From NCBI RefSeq assembly GCF_943734655.1, contig NC_071355.1, positions 243,063,183-243,127,182 on the forward strand: a stretch of 64,000 nucleotides of DNA, written 5' to 3'. A program made the position numbers and the translations under genes. This document shows, piece after piece, positions 20,773 through 30,700 of the stretch. The notes beneath the pieces were generated by a model. That model was not told where the DNA came from. It made no database searches and was given only the letters and a program-made list of their open reading frames with translations. This stretch comes from Sabethes cyaneus (lineage: Eukaryota; Arthropoda; Insecta; Diptera; Culicidae). Numbering within the stretch: position 1 is the stretch's first letter; each line of letters starts with the position of its first letter.

Positions 20773-21785
20773 GCCCAAACAAGCTTCATTCTCAGTTTTT
20801 TGCTCAGTAGATGATCAATTGACTACAGTGCCTCAACTAAATAGAATTCGAAAAAATAGTGTGAAGGGCGATTGTTGAGCTTATTATTATCTACACTATT
20901 GTTGAAGAAAGTATGGTTTTATCTTTTGTATTTATAGCACTATGTGGCTGCTACCCCGTTGGTAGCAAAAAGAGCGCTCATTTGGCTTACCATACTTTCT
21001 TCAACAATAGTTTATTTATTTATTTAATTCCATTTGGCCGACCGCCGGCACAGCTAGGGCTATATGGGCCGTCTGTTGATTAAATCTAGATACAATATTA
21101 TAAATACCTAAATACTACTAATATAATTTTCAAGTACCTAACCTAATAATAATATAATAAGATTTTTTACATATTTACATTTTTTGATAGTTGTTTTTGA
21201 ATTAAAGTAAATTAATTAGCTGGTAATGTTTATATAAGATCATACAAATCAATCTTTTTCATATATCGAATCACATTTTTAATATTTGCTAGATTATCTT
21301 CAAGAGTATCAACACTTTGAATAGATAGTTTTTTTCTAATGGCTGAATATTTGGAACAGTGGTTGAATATATGCTTGACAGATATTATTTGTTATTTGTG
21401 GAATCACAAATTGGAGGGTCTTGTCTTGTATCTTTAGATATTAGATGGGAATGCGTATAGTTAGTGTGGCCTAATCGTAATCTAGTCAAAACTACCGCGT
21501 CTCTTTTTCCAAGTGAATTTACACAAGGCCAATGAGACGTTGAATCCCGAATTTGTTGGTTGTCTGTAGTGTTAATCCATTTATCTTCCCATACTTGAGA
21601 CACTATAAATTTCGAGTAGTTCTTAAAATCTTTTGCCAATATCTCGCCCTCTGGATTCAACAATAGTGTAGATAATAATAAGCTCAACAATCGCCCTTTA
21701 CACTACTTTTTCGAATTCTGTTTAGTTGAGGCGCTGTAGTCAATTAAGCATCTACTGAGCAAAAAACCGAGAATGAAGCCTGGGC
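20773..21785. mobile_element. Foldback element split by a LINE fragment
   Basis: The left arm (20773-20916) and the right arm (20990-21010 plus 21667-21785) are inverted copies. Shared blocks include GCTTCATTCTC, TTTTTTGCTCAGTAGATG, GGGCGATTGTTGAGC, TTATTATTATCTACACTATT and GTTGAAGAAAGTATGG. The arms meet around a loop of about 73 bp (20917-20989). Removing the LINE and one copy of its target duplication restores an element of about 357 bp. No coding capacity is present. Confidence 0.88.
21011..21655 (-). mobile_element. 5'-truncated LINE 3' end with target duplication
   Basis: On the minus strand the sequence codes a fragment with VVLTRLRLGHTNYTHSHL near 21430-21490, the typical C-terminal region after RNase H of I-clade and related LINEs. 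It ends in a TAAATAAATAAATAAA tail (plus-strand TTTATTTATTTATTTA at 21011). TTCAACAATAG lies on both sides (21000-21010 and 21656-21666), a perfect 11-bp target duplication. The catalytic region is absent, as expected for 5' truncation during reverse transcription. The I-clade call is by motif and tail type. Confidence 0.85.
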
Positions 21786-21812
21786 GAAATAAGTTAAAAT
21801 AAGTTGCGTTTT

Positions 21813-21890
21813 ACGTGCATTTAGATCGATTGCCATTGCGCAAGTGGCTGGGAGACAAGAAGGGGGATTGCTATGGAGCGGATGAGGTTA
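21813..21890. repeat. Partial copy of the 18.44-kb dispersed repeat
   Basis: It contains GATTGCCATTGCGCAAGTGG and GGGAGACAAGAAG as in the copy at 18440. It stops near 21890 where a GTTAACAGTTAACAGTTAAC run begins (about 21895-21915). Confidence 0.6.
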
Positions 21891-21989
21891 CCGAGTTAAC
21901 AGTTAACAGTTAACAGTTTATATGTCGTTGGATAGATAAAATGACTAGCAATTTTATGGAGCGGGTAAGAGAGCAATTTAATGAAGGGT

Positions 21990-22200
21990 GTTGTTAAGAG
22001 GGGGGTCCTATAAAAATGAAACACATATTTCCTCAGAACTCGAGAACTAATCAAGCAAATGGAACCAAATTTGGCATCTGGTGGTTTTTGGAGGCATGAA
22101 TTAATTTTATGATGGTTTGAGACCCATCGACCTTGTGGTAGGAGGATAAGGACTCTCATACACTCATAAACAGAGATTTTTGCGTATGTGCAATATTTTC
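21990..22200 (+). mobile_element. Fragment of the Helitron 143-bp repeat
   Basis: AACTCGAGAACTAATCAAGC, then AAATGGAACCAAATTTGGC, a GAGGGGGG run and a TTTTATGATGGTTTGAGACC stretch match the last units of the Helitron array at 5.5-7.2 kb. Only about 1.3 units are present and neither Helitron end is visible. Confidence 0.8.
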
Positions 22201-22702
22201 TGCTATGAAACAAGCGGTAAGCTCTGAAAGTAAACTAGTAAAACCTTCTAGGAGCAACAGACAGTGAATCAACGCCGCTAACTTACGTACCTGTTGCCAT
22301 TCATGTTAGAAGACATGGCTATTCGAATGCCACGTCATATTTGCGATGAACGTGCTTTGGCTTTAATGTTATTTGTAACCAGTAGCCCTTTTAAAGGCCA
22401 CAAGTAAGATTATTGAAACATGTCAAGCTACGCATAATCATATTTAATACAATAATATGTGGGCTGGTCATTCATTACTATTTCAATCTTTATGATGCTC
22501 ACAAGTGATTTTTAAAAGAAATCTCTATGTCCCAATGGTTGCAGACGTCCGTCCACGTATTTTCAAAGCCACCATTGCCTACAATGAAGAAATGAATCTG
22601 AATATTTCGCTCTTCTCTTTTAAGTATTCACTCTTTTAAGCATTTCCAATGCAATTTAAATGCAAGCCAATAGGCATTTAAGTCGCCTTAAATGCTGCTT
22701 AA

Positions 22703-23225
22703 CCCTCTAACGGGTAAGGCCGTCTGTAGACGGCCTTCGCTTTTGAAGCTCCAGAGCCGCATACGAAATTTGTTTTGAATTGACAACATGCAAAATGTGT
22801 TCAGAACAGATTTCTTGACATTTTGATATTAATATCACAACATTCTGACTATGCATTCAAAAGTTATTATTTTTCAAAAACAAAAATTCCGAAAAATTTC
22901 GAAAATAATTAATACGCGAATATTTCCTATTTTACTTTTGATGAAATAGCACATCTAGAACAAAATGATTGACCTTAAGATTTTTCTATGAGTAAATTTC
23001 ATGCTTTATATCAAATTTGCAATGTATTTGAATTGAAAAAATATCTGGGTAGAGTGTTAGACATGAAAAACGAAAAAGAGAAATTGGACTTTTTCTAACC
23101 TGGGGCTCGTCCAAATAATTATTTTTGCATGAAAATCAGAACTTAAGGTTCTTTTGAGTGTACTTTCATGATAAAACAGCCATTAGCTTGATCGCATCGT
23201 TTTTACGATGTTGCCCGTTAGAGGG
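22703..23225. mobile_element. piggyBac-type MITE with TTAA duplication
   Basis: The ends are CCCTCTAACGGGTAA and, in reverse complement, CCCTCTAACGGGCAA. TTAA lies directly outside each (22699-22702 and 23226-23229). A TTAA target and CCC ends are characteristic of piggyBac elements. Just inside the left end is a perfect hairpin GGCCGTC-TGTA-GACGGCC (22718-22735). Just inside the right end is CATCGT-TTTT-ACGATG (23195-23210). The 523-bp body is AT-rich and encodes nothing, so it needs a transposase from elsewhere. Confidence 0.85.
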
Positions 23226-23229
23226 TTAA

Positions 23230-24572
23230 GAACTATTTTGGCAAAATATGCGGTTACTTTACTGCTAGCCCTCTTATTAGCTAGTTACCGACAGGAAGAT
23301 TTTAAATAGAATTGTGAATGCCAATTTACAACAGCTAAGCAGCCAAAAGGCTGATAAACAGCAACCTATAGTATAAAATGCCAGGGATGCTAATGAACGA
23401 TTGATTAACTGCTTATACTAATGCTTATTGGTTCCTGGGTTATTGGGTACATGTGCCAGAAATGCAGTTTACATTAGTCTTTGATCTAATGATCTGATAT
23501 AGTCCTACGTCACCCTTATGTTCAACACTTAGGGCTGTATACCTTGTAGTTTTTTTTGTATGGATATTATCACTACGACCAGCATTTTGATCTGTTGTGA
23601 TATCATCAAGGTATTGTTCCGCACTTCGTTATTTTTGCAGTATCGCTATAAAGTGATCGAGCTGCTTATTATCCATGCTTAAAGTGTCGGTGTTTTTCAC
23701 CCCCTTTTTTCCTTCTACGCTTCGTCCTACTTTTCAACCAATGTAGCACTAGAGCCAGGAAGTGCGGAGACTAGTTATAATTTGTCCTTGGACAAGAGGG
23801 TTCATTCGCACCTCGAGCAAGCACCACTCTTATAACTAGCCCTAGCAAGAGGCTTTCATTGCGATTGGCAGTAAATGCAGAATGCAGTAGGAAGGATGTG
23901 GAGGGGCCTGAGAACAAACTCATGCTAAAGTCACCTAACATCGAATGGCCTGATTCTACTAAGATTCAAACCCACGACCACTCGCTTGTCAAGGCAGACT
24001 CGGCTACAGCGTATATAATAATACATAAAACTATAAGAATCAGTTGAAAAATCCTATGTCGTTTTTTTTAATCAGACCTGCAGTAATGATTGTTAGTAAG
24101 CTATCCTTTCCTAGACTGGCGAGACCGGCGAGCAATGAGTCAGCTTTTAATATGAACCAACTTACGCCAGGATTTAATGTGGCCAGCATAATTTGCCGGT
24201 GAATATAAAAAATTAATCTAACGATGATCAATTCAAGAGCAATAAACCGTGAAAGTAAACGATATAATGGCTTGAAATTACTGTTTTATATGGCTTTAGA
24301 CGTACAAAGACTGGCCAACCTGGTCAAAGGTGCGCATCAAAGCAGCGTGCTAAGCCAGTGGAAGCGGTAGCTGCAACCTATCTACAGCGTTGAACTATCC
24401 ACAGATCAGTCTCCTTTTTCGTTTGGACGTGAACTAGAGCTTATAAACTTGTGAAAACTTGTGTCCTGGATTAAGCGGGATAAGCTTGGATTTGGATGAC
24501 TTGTCCCGAATGATCAAATATCCTGGAATTGTGAATTGTGGAATTGATTGATTTCTATAGACCAAAAATATA
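23230..24572. other. Intergenic with repeat fragments
   Basis: No gene was found. A stretch at about 23750-23845 (CTAGAGCCAGGAAGTGCGGA, TTATAATTTGTCCTTGGACA, GTTCATTCGCACCTCGAGC) is related to 35328-35412, so it is a dispersed repeat. GATTCAAACCCACGACCACT near 23963 looks like a minus-strand B box of another tRNA-derived fragment. Confidence 0.5.
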
Positions 24573-24655
24573 TCGGTGCCCTGGCAGGTGGAGTTTGCGC
24601 CCACGTCTTTTCGGTTATCACGCGAATGTTTTACCAACTAAACTACCGCCGCCCT
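24573..24655 (-). repeat. tRNA-derived dispersed repeat
   Basis: In reverse complement it reads GTTTAGTTGGTAAAACATTC, then ACGTGGGCGCAAACTCCACC and TGCCAGGGCACCGATATAT. This matches the copy at 17694-17775. The 5' half looks like a tRNA A-box region, and the B box is decayed. It is a repeat relic and not a functional tRNA gene. Confidence 0.6.
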
Positions 24656-25999
24656 TTATATTGGGTAGTCTAATATTAAATTTTGTTTTAGTAAATGTTA
24701 ATAAAATCTGGACTACAGAAAAGCGCCAGTTTATTCCTCAACACTCAGAGCAATGCGGGACAAAACAACAATTTACGAACAACGTGTAGATTACAAGGAC
24801 TGCACACTAATTCTTAAGAATTTGCCCACTCCTCTAGCTCTAGAAAAGCCGAGAGGGAGGGGCATGATCATTCGATTCGTGGTTGTAGATAAACCGTGAT
24901 GCTTCCTACCGAGTGAAATTGATAAATCTTTGAATTTCCCATCTGCTTGCGAATGCAATCACAACGGATGGATTCCAACAGATCACAGTTGTTTTGAACA
25001 GAAATGATCGGTTTGAAATGCATGCAAATGCATTTCTGTGTTCGTTCAATTGAATGGTAATTATTTTTTGAACTCTACTCTCACCGTACTCTTCTTCATT
25101 GTTCTTGGATTGATTTCCATATTTTCGTAACGTTCATATTGAGTCAGACTTAGACATAAGATGATTTATTAGCCTTTATCGGAAAGGAAGCAATCCGAAA
25201 TGCTGTAGGCCCATAAAAGCTTCACCAACAACTATATTCACAACTTCAACAATCAGTATCGACCCGCATAATTGCACGTTCGCACCACGACACGACCTAA
25301 GCAATCCAACTTTATGGCTCCGTCGTCGGGTTCGGCCGGCTGTGAAACCCATTTTTCGCCCTGCAATTAGATGACTTAACTAAACAATATGTCAAACCGG
25401 GTGGGTTGCCTCGACGTCATCTCCTGCGCTGGGCTGGCTGCGGTAGCAACCGAACGAATGAAGACCGAAAAAAATCTGCCTCGTCTACCCGAAAAATAAA
25501 ACAAACTCCAAACAAAACTTGACTTGTTGTGTCACGCACTCCCAACCGTTCCGCCCCTCTTCATGGGCACGGGGACCTATACCTGAAACGGCACGAAACT
25601 TGACTACATCTCCGCCTGCCACCGCCCGTCCGCCAGGCCACAGCCAGTCATCGCTGCTGCTGGCCGGCCACATCAAGGTGGTGTGAAGTGGCTCGTAAAA
25701 ACGTAGACACATTCTTTGCGTGACGTCACGGTTGTGCATGAATCACGCTATACCACTTGTCTACTAGCCTACTACTGTGTATTGGCTGCTCGGTTCGGTG
25801 TCGGCCGCTGCAGGCATCAAGCACGAATGGGTAGCAAAATCATCGCACCAACCAACCATCTAACCAGCCAGCGAACAGCAAAACATCGCATTGCGTCCGA
25901 GACGGCGGCGTGACACCACACGAACACCGACGCACGCTGGGAAAAGGTTGTCTGTGCCTGACGACGACGAGTTTTCGGATGGTTTATGCTCGATACTTG
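24656..25999. other. Intergenic, rising GC content toward the ephrin locus
   Basis: No gene was recognised. GC content rises from about 25260. Short overlapping ORFs at 25485-26260 on both strands have no known domain and look like by-products of the GC-rich promoter-proximal sequence. Confidence 0.5.
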
Positions 26000-28858
26000 A
26001 CTCCAATAATGCTGGCTGGCAGGTGAGACCGCGAGCGAGAGAGAGAGCCGAGCGAAAGAGAGTGGAAAATAAACCCGACCATCAGACAATGGCTGCAAAA
26101 CCGGTTGGCTGATGGTGGCAGCGCGGCAGCTCCTACACAAAAGGTTTTCCACGGGAGAGCGAGAGCGAAAGAGTGCGCGGTGAAAGCGGAGAGAGTGAGA
26201 GAATACCGCGGGCGCGGTGAGTGTGTGTGCGTGTGGTGAATTGTGTTCCATCGATTGCACTTACACTGGCGAATGGAATGTTGCTTGATACGGATCTTCC
26301 TTGGATGGGGTGTGAAGAGGAGCAGGAGTTTAAAAGAATTGAAGTTTTTCCGGTAAAAAATGTCGTAAAATTGGTCGTCGGTTCAATTAAATGCTAGTTT
26401 GATTTCTGTTAAATTTTATGGGGGAAATTGATTCCAGTTGAAAGTAATGCAATTTCGATAAAATCTGTAACCTAACTTGCAATTATCCTCTCGCTCATCT
26501 TACATTCTTCAGTTCAGTCGAAGCAGGCGCTGCGCGCTGGTGTGCGTGTATGTTTTCAGTTGCATGATTCTATGGTATCGTCTCGCTAGCGGTTTGCTTT
26601 CTCTCGCGCGCGCTCTCTCTCTCTCGGAGTTTTGATCGACTTTTCTGCTTCTGCTTCTACTGCTGCTGCTGCTGCTGCTTCTGACTGGCTTGATGGCCGT
26701 GACGGACTGGTCTGGTGTTTAGTATGCGTTTGTATTGTGTCCCGAAATGAATTGAAATTGGTCTCGTCCGCGCTGCCGTTAATGGATTTTTTCTCTACCC
26801 AAAGAGTGTGGTGTGTTTTACAGCCAAAAGAAAGCATCTTCGGAAGAGTCGGTGAAATAGCCATCTATACACACTTTTATTTAATTGGTGGTGGCCCTGC
26901 TAGGTTGGGCATTCTGCACATGTTGTGTCTAGAGTAGAAGTTGATGTGCTAATGTTGTGCGATTATTGTGGCTAAGAAAAACATAACCCACGGGTTCCGA
27001 GTTCGGGAAGACACGGTAGTAAGAAACATACAATTTGAAGTTTTTTTTTTTCCTTTGAATTTCCGAGGACCAGATTGGAAAAGGAAGAAGACACGGAAGA
27101 AGAAGCAGACTGAGTCGCCAGCAGCAACAGCAGAAGAGAAGAGGTCTCAATTCTCTCGCTCCCGCACTCCGATTGCGGAGGTGCTGTTTTCGCTTCCTTC
27201 TCTCGGACCGCAGCCAGTAAAATATGTGTGTTTTTACGTAGATATTTTCGGTGTGCCCTTGCACAAGAAGAGCCTAGGCCTCTGCTTCGCTGAGCCCTTA
27301 CGAGTGTTTAAATGAATGGAGAATTTCTACCAGAAGAGGAAAAATCAAAGTGCTAGTTTGCTCTTGCATTGATGATGTGTGTCCCGCCGATGGTTGGTCG
27401 GGGGAAAGCGCAGCCCGCCTCGGTGTCGATTGCTCGAGGTGCAAATGATTTATGAGAAGGAACGAGCGCAAGGAATTAGATGTTGAAGAATATCGTGTTT
27501 GAATCGAAATATTGAGTGATTTTTTTGTGTTGTTCGTTCAACCAATCGCGACACTCTAGCGAGCGCTCGGAGATGTGCAACCGTCGGTGAAGTGTATCGG
27601 GGTATATTTATATTTTTACGGTTCTGCGACGACGACGACGACGACGGGGAAGAAAAATGAAAAATTGCCTCTGATAAATTTTCCACCGTCGTTTGTTCTA
27701 GTAGTGTTCGAATGTGAGGAAAAGTCTGCGAAGAAGTTTCCGAGGAAGCTAATAGCCAGCTAGCTAGTATAGGCCGCACCGATGGGAGAGAAAGTGCGAG
27801 CGAAGAAGAGTGCGCACACTGTGGTTTTCGAATAGTTGTTCAATAATTGAGAGAAGGAAGAAGACCAGCAAAGTGTGCACGACGGAAACGAAGAAGCTGT
27901 CCGAAGTGGTGAAGTTGCGGCAGAAGGGGAAGAAGAGGAAGAAGCAGCAGCAAAAACTTACACACAAAAATCGTCTGCCGTGAGGAAAACAGGCGCAACG
28001 GTCCCTCCAGCCGAAGTGTGTGAAGCGAAGAAAAATGTAAATGAACAATCAATATCTACTGGTAACGTTAAAGTCGGAAAGTTTCTGACACTTCAGCCAG
28101 GTCCTAGTCAGTGAGTGTACTACGGAAGAAAAATAACACATAACAGCTCGCTCGGTTCGGTTGTCTTCGTAAGGATAGTCGAAAAGTGAATGCTAATGTT
28201 TTGATTTACATGGTGGAATTGTGGTTCATCCCGAAAATCACGAGGATTATACATTAATCATGAAGACGAGCAGATAGCTGACGCAACCGAGAATAGGATT
28301 TTTTTTGTGTACGTTGTTTTCGTCTGCATTTGACAAATGAGTAACGGGGAAAATGTGATGCGTGTTTCGGATGGGGCCTCGAATTAGTGCGGTGAAGAAG
28401 TGAAAATCAACCGAGACCAATATAAAACATTTCGCAGACAGACAGACAACAACCCTGCAACCCAAGGAACGGAGAGGCAGAAACAGACACAGACAATGTA
28501 AGTGGCTAATGGTGCTACTTCTTTGCTTTTTGTGGTCTGCTTTTCTGGATTCGTCGCCGTCGCCGTAGCCGCCTCGGAAGAACGAGTTCGACAGGCGAAG
28601 CGCCTTGGAATCGACTGACAAAACAGACACGGTCAACCAGTTCCATAGTTGGGAACATTGAAACGACCGCGGTTTGGGAACAGACAAACACACACACATA
28701 CACGCGCGCGTAGCCAGAAGTGATACATTTTAGTGATTCGGGCGATCATTTGAATGGAATAGAGATTTTAACAATTGGGCAGAAACCGAAGGAAGTGTGT
28801 GCATCTAAGCAGGGAGCTATCAGCGGTTTTCGGTGGGTAGGAGTACCATGCTGAAAAG
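26000..28858 (+). promoter_or_regulatory. Probable ephrin promoter and 5' leader region
   Basis: This stretch is inferred from position and composition, not from transcript data. GAGAG-type clusters, which in flies bind GAGA factor, lie at about 26036-26050 and 26156-26202, and CTCTCTCTCTC at about 26615-26625. A good splice donor GTGAGT is at 26217. A pyrimidine-rich tract ending CTTCAG near 26512 could be its acceptor; TCAGTT there could instead be an initiator. Another donor-like GTAAGT is at 28498, but I saw no strong acceptor before the start codon. CTG (26661-26679) and GAC (27627-27646) triplet runs are present. The purine-rich 27.8-28.1 kb stretch looks like UTR. Start sites remain unknown. 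Confidence 0.4.
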
Positions 28859-28862
28859 ATGA
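28848..28862 (+). CDS. Four-codon upstream ORF overlapping the ephrin start
   Basis: ATG CTG AAA AGA TGA begins 11 bases before the ephrin ATG, and its stop codon TGA (28860-28862) overlaps that ATG as ATGA. Both start codons have A at position -3, a favourable context. If the leader mRNA includes this segment, ribosomes would translate MLKR and stop exactly on the main start. This could lower or regulate ephrin synthesis by reinitiation or leaky scanning. Translation of this short ORF is inferred. Confidence 0.45.
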   Translation: MLKR

Positions 28863-30202
28863 ATAAATATAGCAAGAAGAAGATTAAGGGTGACGTCACC
28901 GAGGTGAATCGTCACCACCAACGACAAACTGCCACCAACAGCATTACGACGAAGCGACGGAAATACAGGCTACTGAACACGCGGCTAAAGTTACTACCCA
29001 GTATTCGAACCTGTTCGTATTTGACCCTGGGGCTGCTCGTTTGTCTGCAGCTGCTGATGATGACCACCGTGTTGCACTGTGCCAAAACGTTCTACATGCA
29101 CTGGAATACGACGAACAGCATATTCCGGATTGACAACACCGATCACATAATCGATGTGAACAAGGGCAATTCGGCCTTCGAGTACGATCAGGTCCATATC
29201 ATTTGTCCAGTGTATGAGCCGGGCACGTTCGACAATGAAACGGAGAAGTACATTATCTACAATGTGTCGAAGGTGGAGTACGAAACCTGCCGGATAACGA
29301 ACCACGATCCGCGCATCATCGCAATCTGTGACAAACCGAACAAACTGATGTTCTTTACTATCACATTCCGGCCATTTACACCGCAACCCGGTGGTCTAGA
29401 GTTCCTACCAGGGAATGATTACTATTTTATTTCGACCTCGTCCAAGGACGATCTCCACCGAAGGATAGGTGGACGGTGTTCCACCAACAACATGAAGGTG
29501 GTATTTAAGGTTTGCTGCGCCGACGATCAGCATCCGCATCCAAACGTAACGTCTAGTAATAATAATATTCCTTCGTCGACGTCGGCCGACGGTGGCAGTT
29601 CGCCGGGTGGCAACGGCAACGCGGTCAGTGGCAGCAGCGGTGTATCGATCAACACCAATGCCAGTGGTTCGCTGGATGGGTTCGATCCATCGACGAGACT
29701 GCTTCCGTCCTCGACGGTGAACAGCAGCCAGGGCAACATAGTGCAGAGCACGGTGAACTGGCCGGTGTGGAACGGTGGCCAGCAGCGACCAGTTCCGTCG
29801 ACTCCATCGGTCAACAACAATGGCGGAAACGGTCGACACCAGCATCATTACACTCCTTCGCCGCCGAGGACGGCAATCAACAATTACAACTACGGTGGCA
29901 GCAGTGGAAGCGGCTCTGGTGCTTATAGTAATAGTAATAATTATAATAATAACAATCCACCGTCCAATGCACATCAGAACAATAAGCCGACGAAGAAGAC
30001 GAACGAGTACGACAAACACCCGAACGAGGTCGTCAAGAACGAGGAACTCACCTACAACAATGCGGCCACCGCAAGGACCAGCCGGCGAGGTTTGCTAGGA
30101 TTAGTACTAATAGCGATCTGTTTGCATCTGCTGACCGACAGCAGCATCCGCAGCAGGTACAGTGCGGCAGGGTTGCCAAATGCGTTGCCATTGACAAGAT
30201 AG
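28859..30202 (+). CDS. Ephrin: Ephrin, membrane-anchored Eph receptor ligand
   Basis: This 447-residue protein is the single insect ephrin, the cell-surface ligand of the Eph receptor tyrosine kinase, acting in axon guidance and cell sorting. Residues 1-50 are basic and hydrophilic. Residues 54-73 are hydrophobic (signal sequence or signal anchor). Residues about 78-220 are the ephrin domain, with VHIICPVYEPG near 112-122 and cysteines at 116, 144, 157, 207 and 219/220 suited to the family's disulfides. Residues 221-405 are an Asn/Ser/Gly-rich stalk. Residues 411-425 are hydrophobic, followed by a 22-residue polar tail. N-glycosylation sequons lie at 83, 126, 135, 229, 267 and 288. A long N-terminal extension plus a C-terminal membrane segment fits the unusual fly Dephrin better than GPI-anchored vertebrate ephrin-A. 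The ORF is uninterrupted, so the coding part appears to be a single exon. Met1 has a good start context, but Met67 or Met68 cannot be excluded as alternatives. Confidence 0.95.
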   Translation: MNKYSKKKIKGDVTEVNRHHQRQTATNSITTKRRKYRLLNTRLKLLPSIRTCSYLTLGLLVCLQLLMMTTVLHCAKTFYMHWNTTNSIFRIDNTDHIIDVNKGNSAFEYDQVHIICPVYEPGTFDNETEKYIIYNVSKVEYETCRITNHDPRIIAICDKPNKLMFFTITFRPFTPQPGGLEFLPGNDYYFISTSSKDDLHRRIGGRCSTNNMKVVFKVCCADDQHPHPNVTSSNNNIPSSTSADGGSSPGGNGNAVSGSSGVSINTNASGSLDGFDPSTRLLPSSTVNSSQGNIVQSTVNWPVWNGGQQRPVPSTPSVNNNGGNGRHQHHYTPSPPRTAINNYNYGGSSGSGSGAYSNSNNYNNNNPPSNAHQNNKPTKKTNEYDKHPNEVVKNEELTYNNAATARTSRRGLLGLVLIAICLHLLTDSSIRSRYSAAGLPNALPLTR

Positions 30203-30700
30203 CACGTAAGCCGATTCCTAACGCGATGCTAATCATGAGATCACACTTACACACCTACAAAATAGTTTTGAAAGTACACACACTCATACACCACTTTTAC
30301 AGCAAACAGAAAAAAAAACAATAGCCATTCATACACAAGCAAACAAACAAAAAAACATTTGTCATACGAAAGACTCTTGGATCTGATTTTTCAATAGTTT
30401 TTATTTTCTGAATGAGCGCGGGGGGTTCACCCTTCTACGCTCACATTACGAAACATTCAACGATACTTGTAAAACAAGCGGGAGTCAGCAGCAGGAGCGT
30501 AAGTTGTATCCTTGTTCGTACATAGAGCAAAACAAATATCTAATAGTCCTTATAGTGTGTAGTAGTGAGTGATATTAATTTAAAGAAAAAACGAAGAAAA
30601 ACAACAGTAAATGAACAGAAATAACACACAACAAGGAAAAGCAAATCACACACACATTTTTAAATAGAGGTAAATTCGAAGACTGAGAGATTTGACGAGG
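30203..30700 (+). other. Probable ephrin 3' UTR
   Basis: AT- and A-rich sequence follows the TAG stop, with ACACAC and AAACAAAC runs typical of insect 3' UTRs. I found no canonical AATAAA up to 30700, so the end of the transcript is not placed. A donor-like GTAAGC at 30206 and CAGGTACAGT at 30154-30163, inside the last codons, leave room for alternative splicing. Confidence 0.4.

Noticed and set aside
29405..30019. 204-codon ORF antisense to ephrin
   Set aside because: It is a shadow of the ephrin stalk codons; its low-complexity Arg/Val/Ile composition comes from the opposite strand of Asn/Ser/Gly codons.
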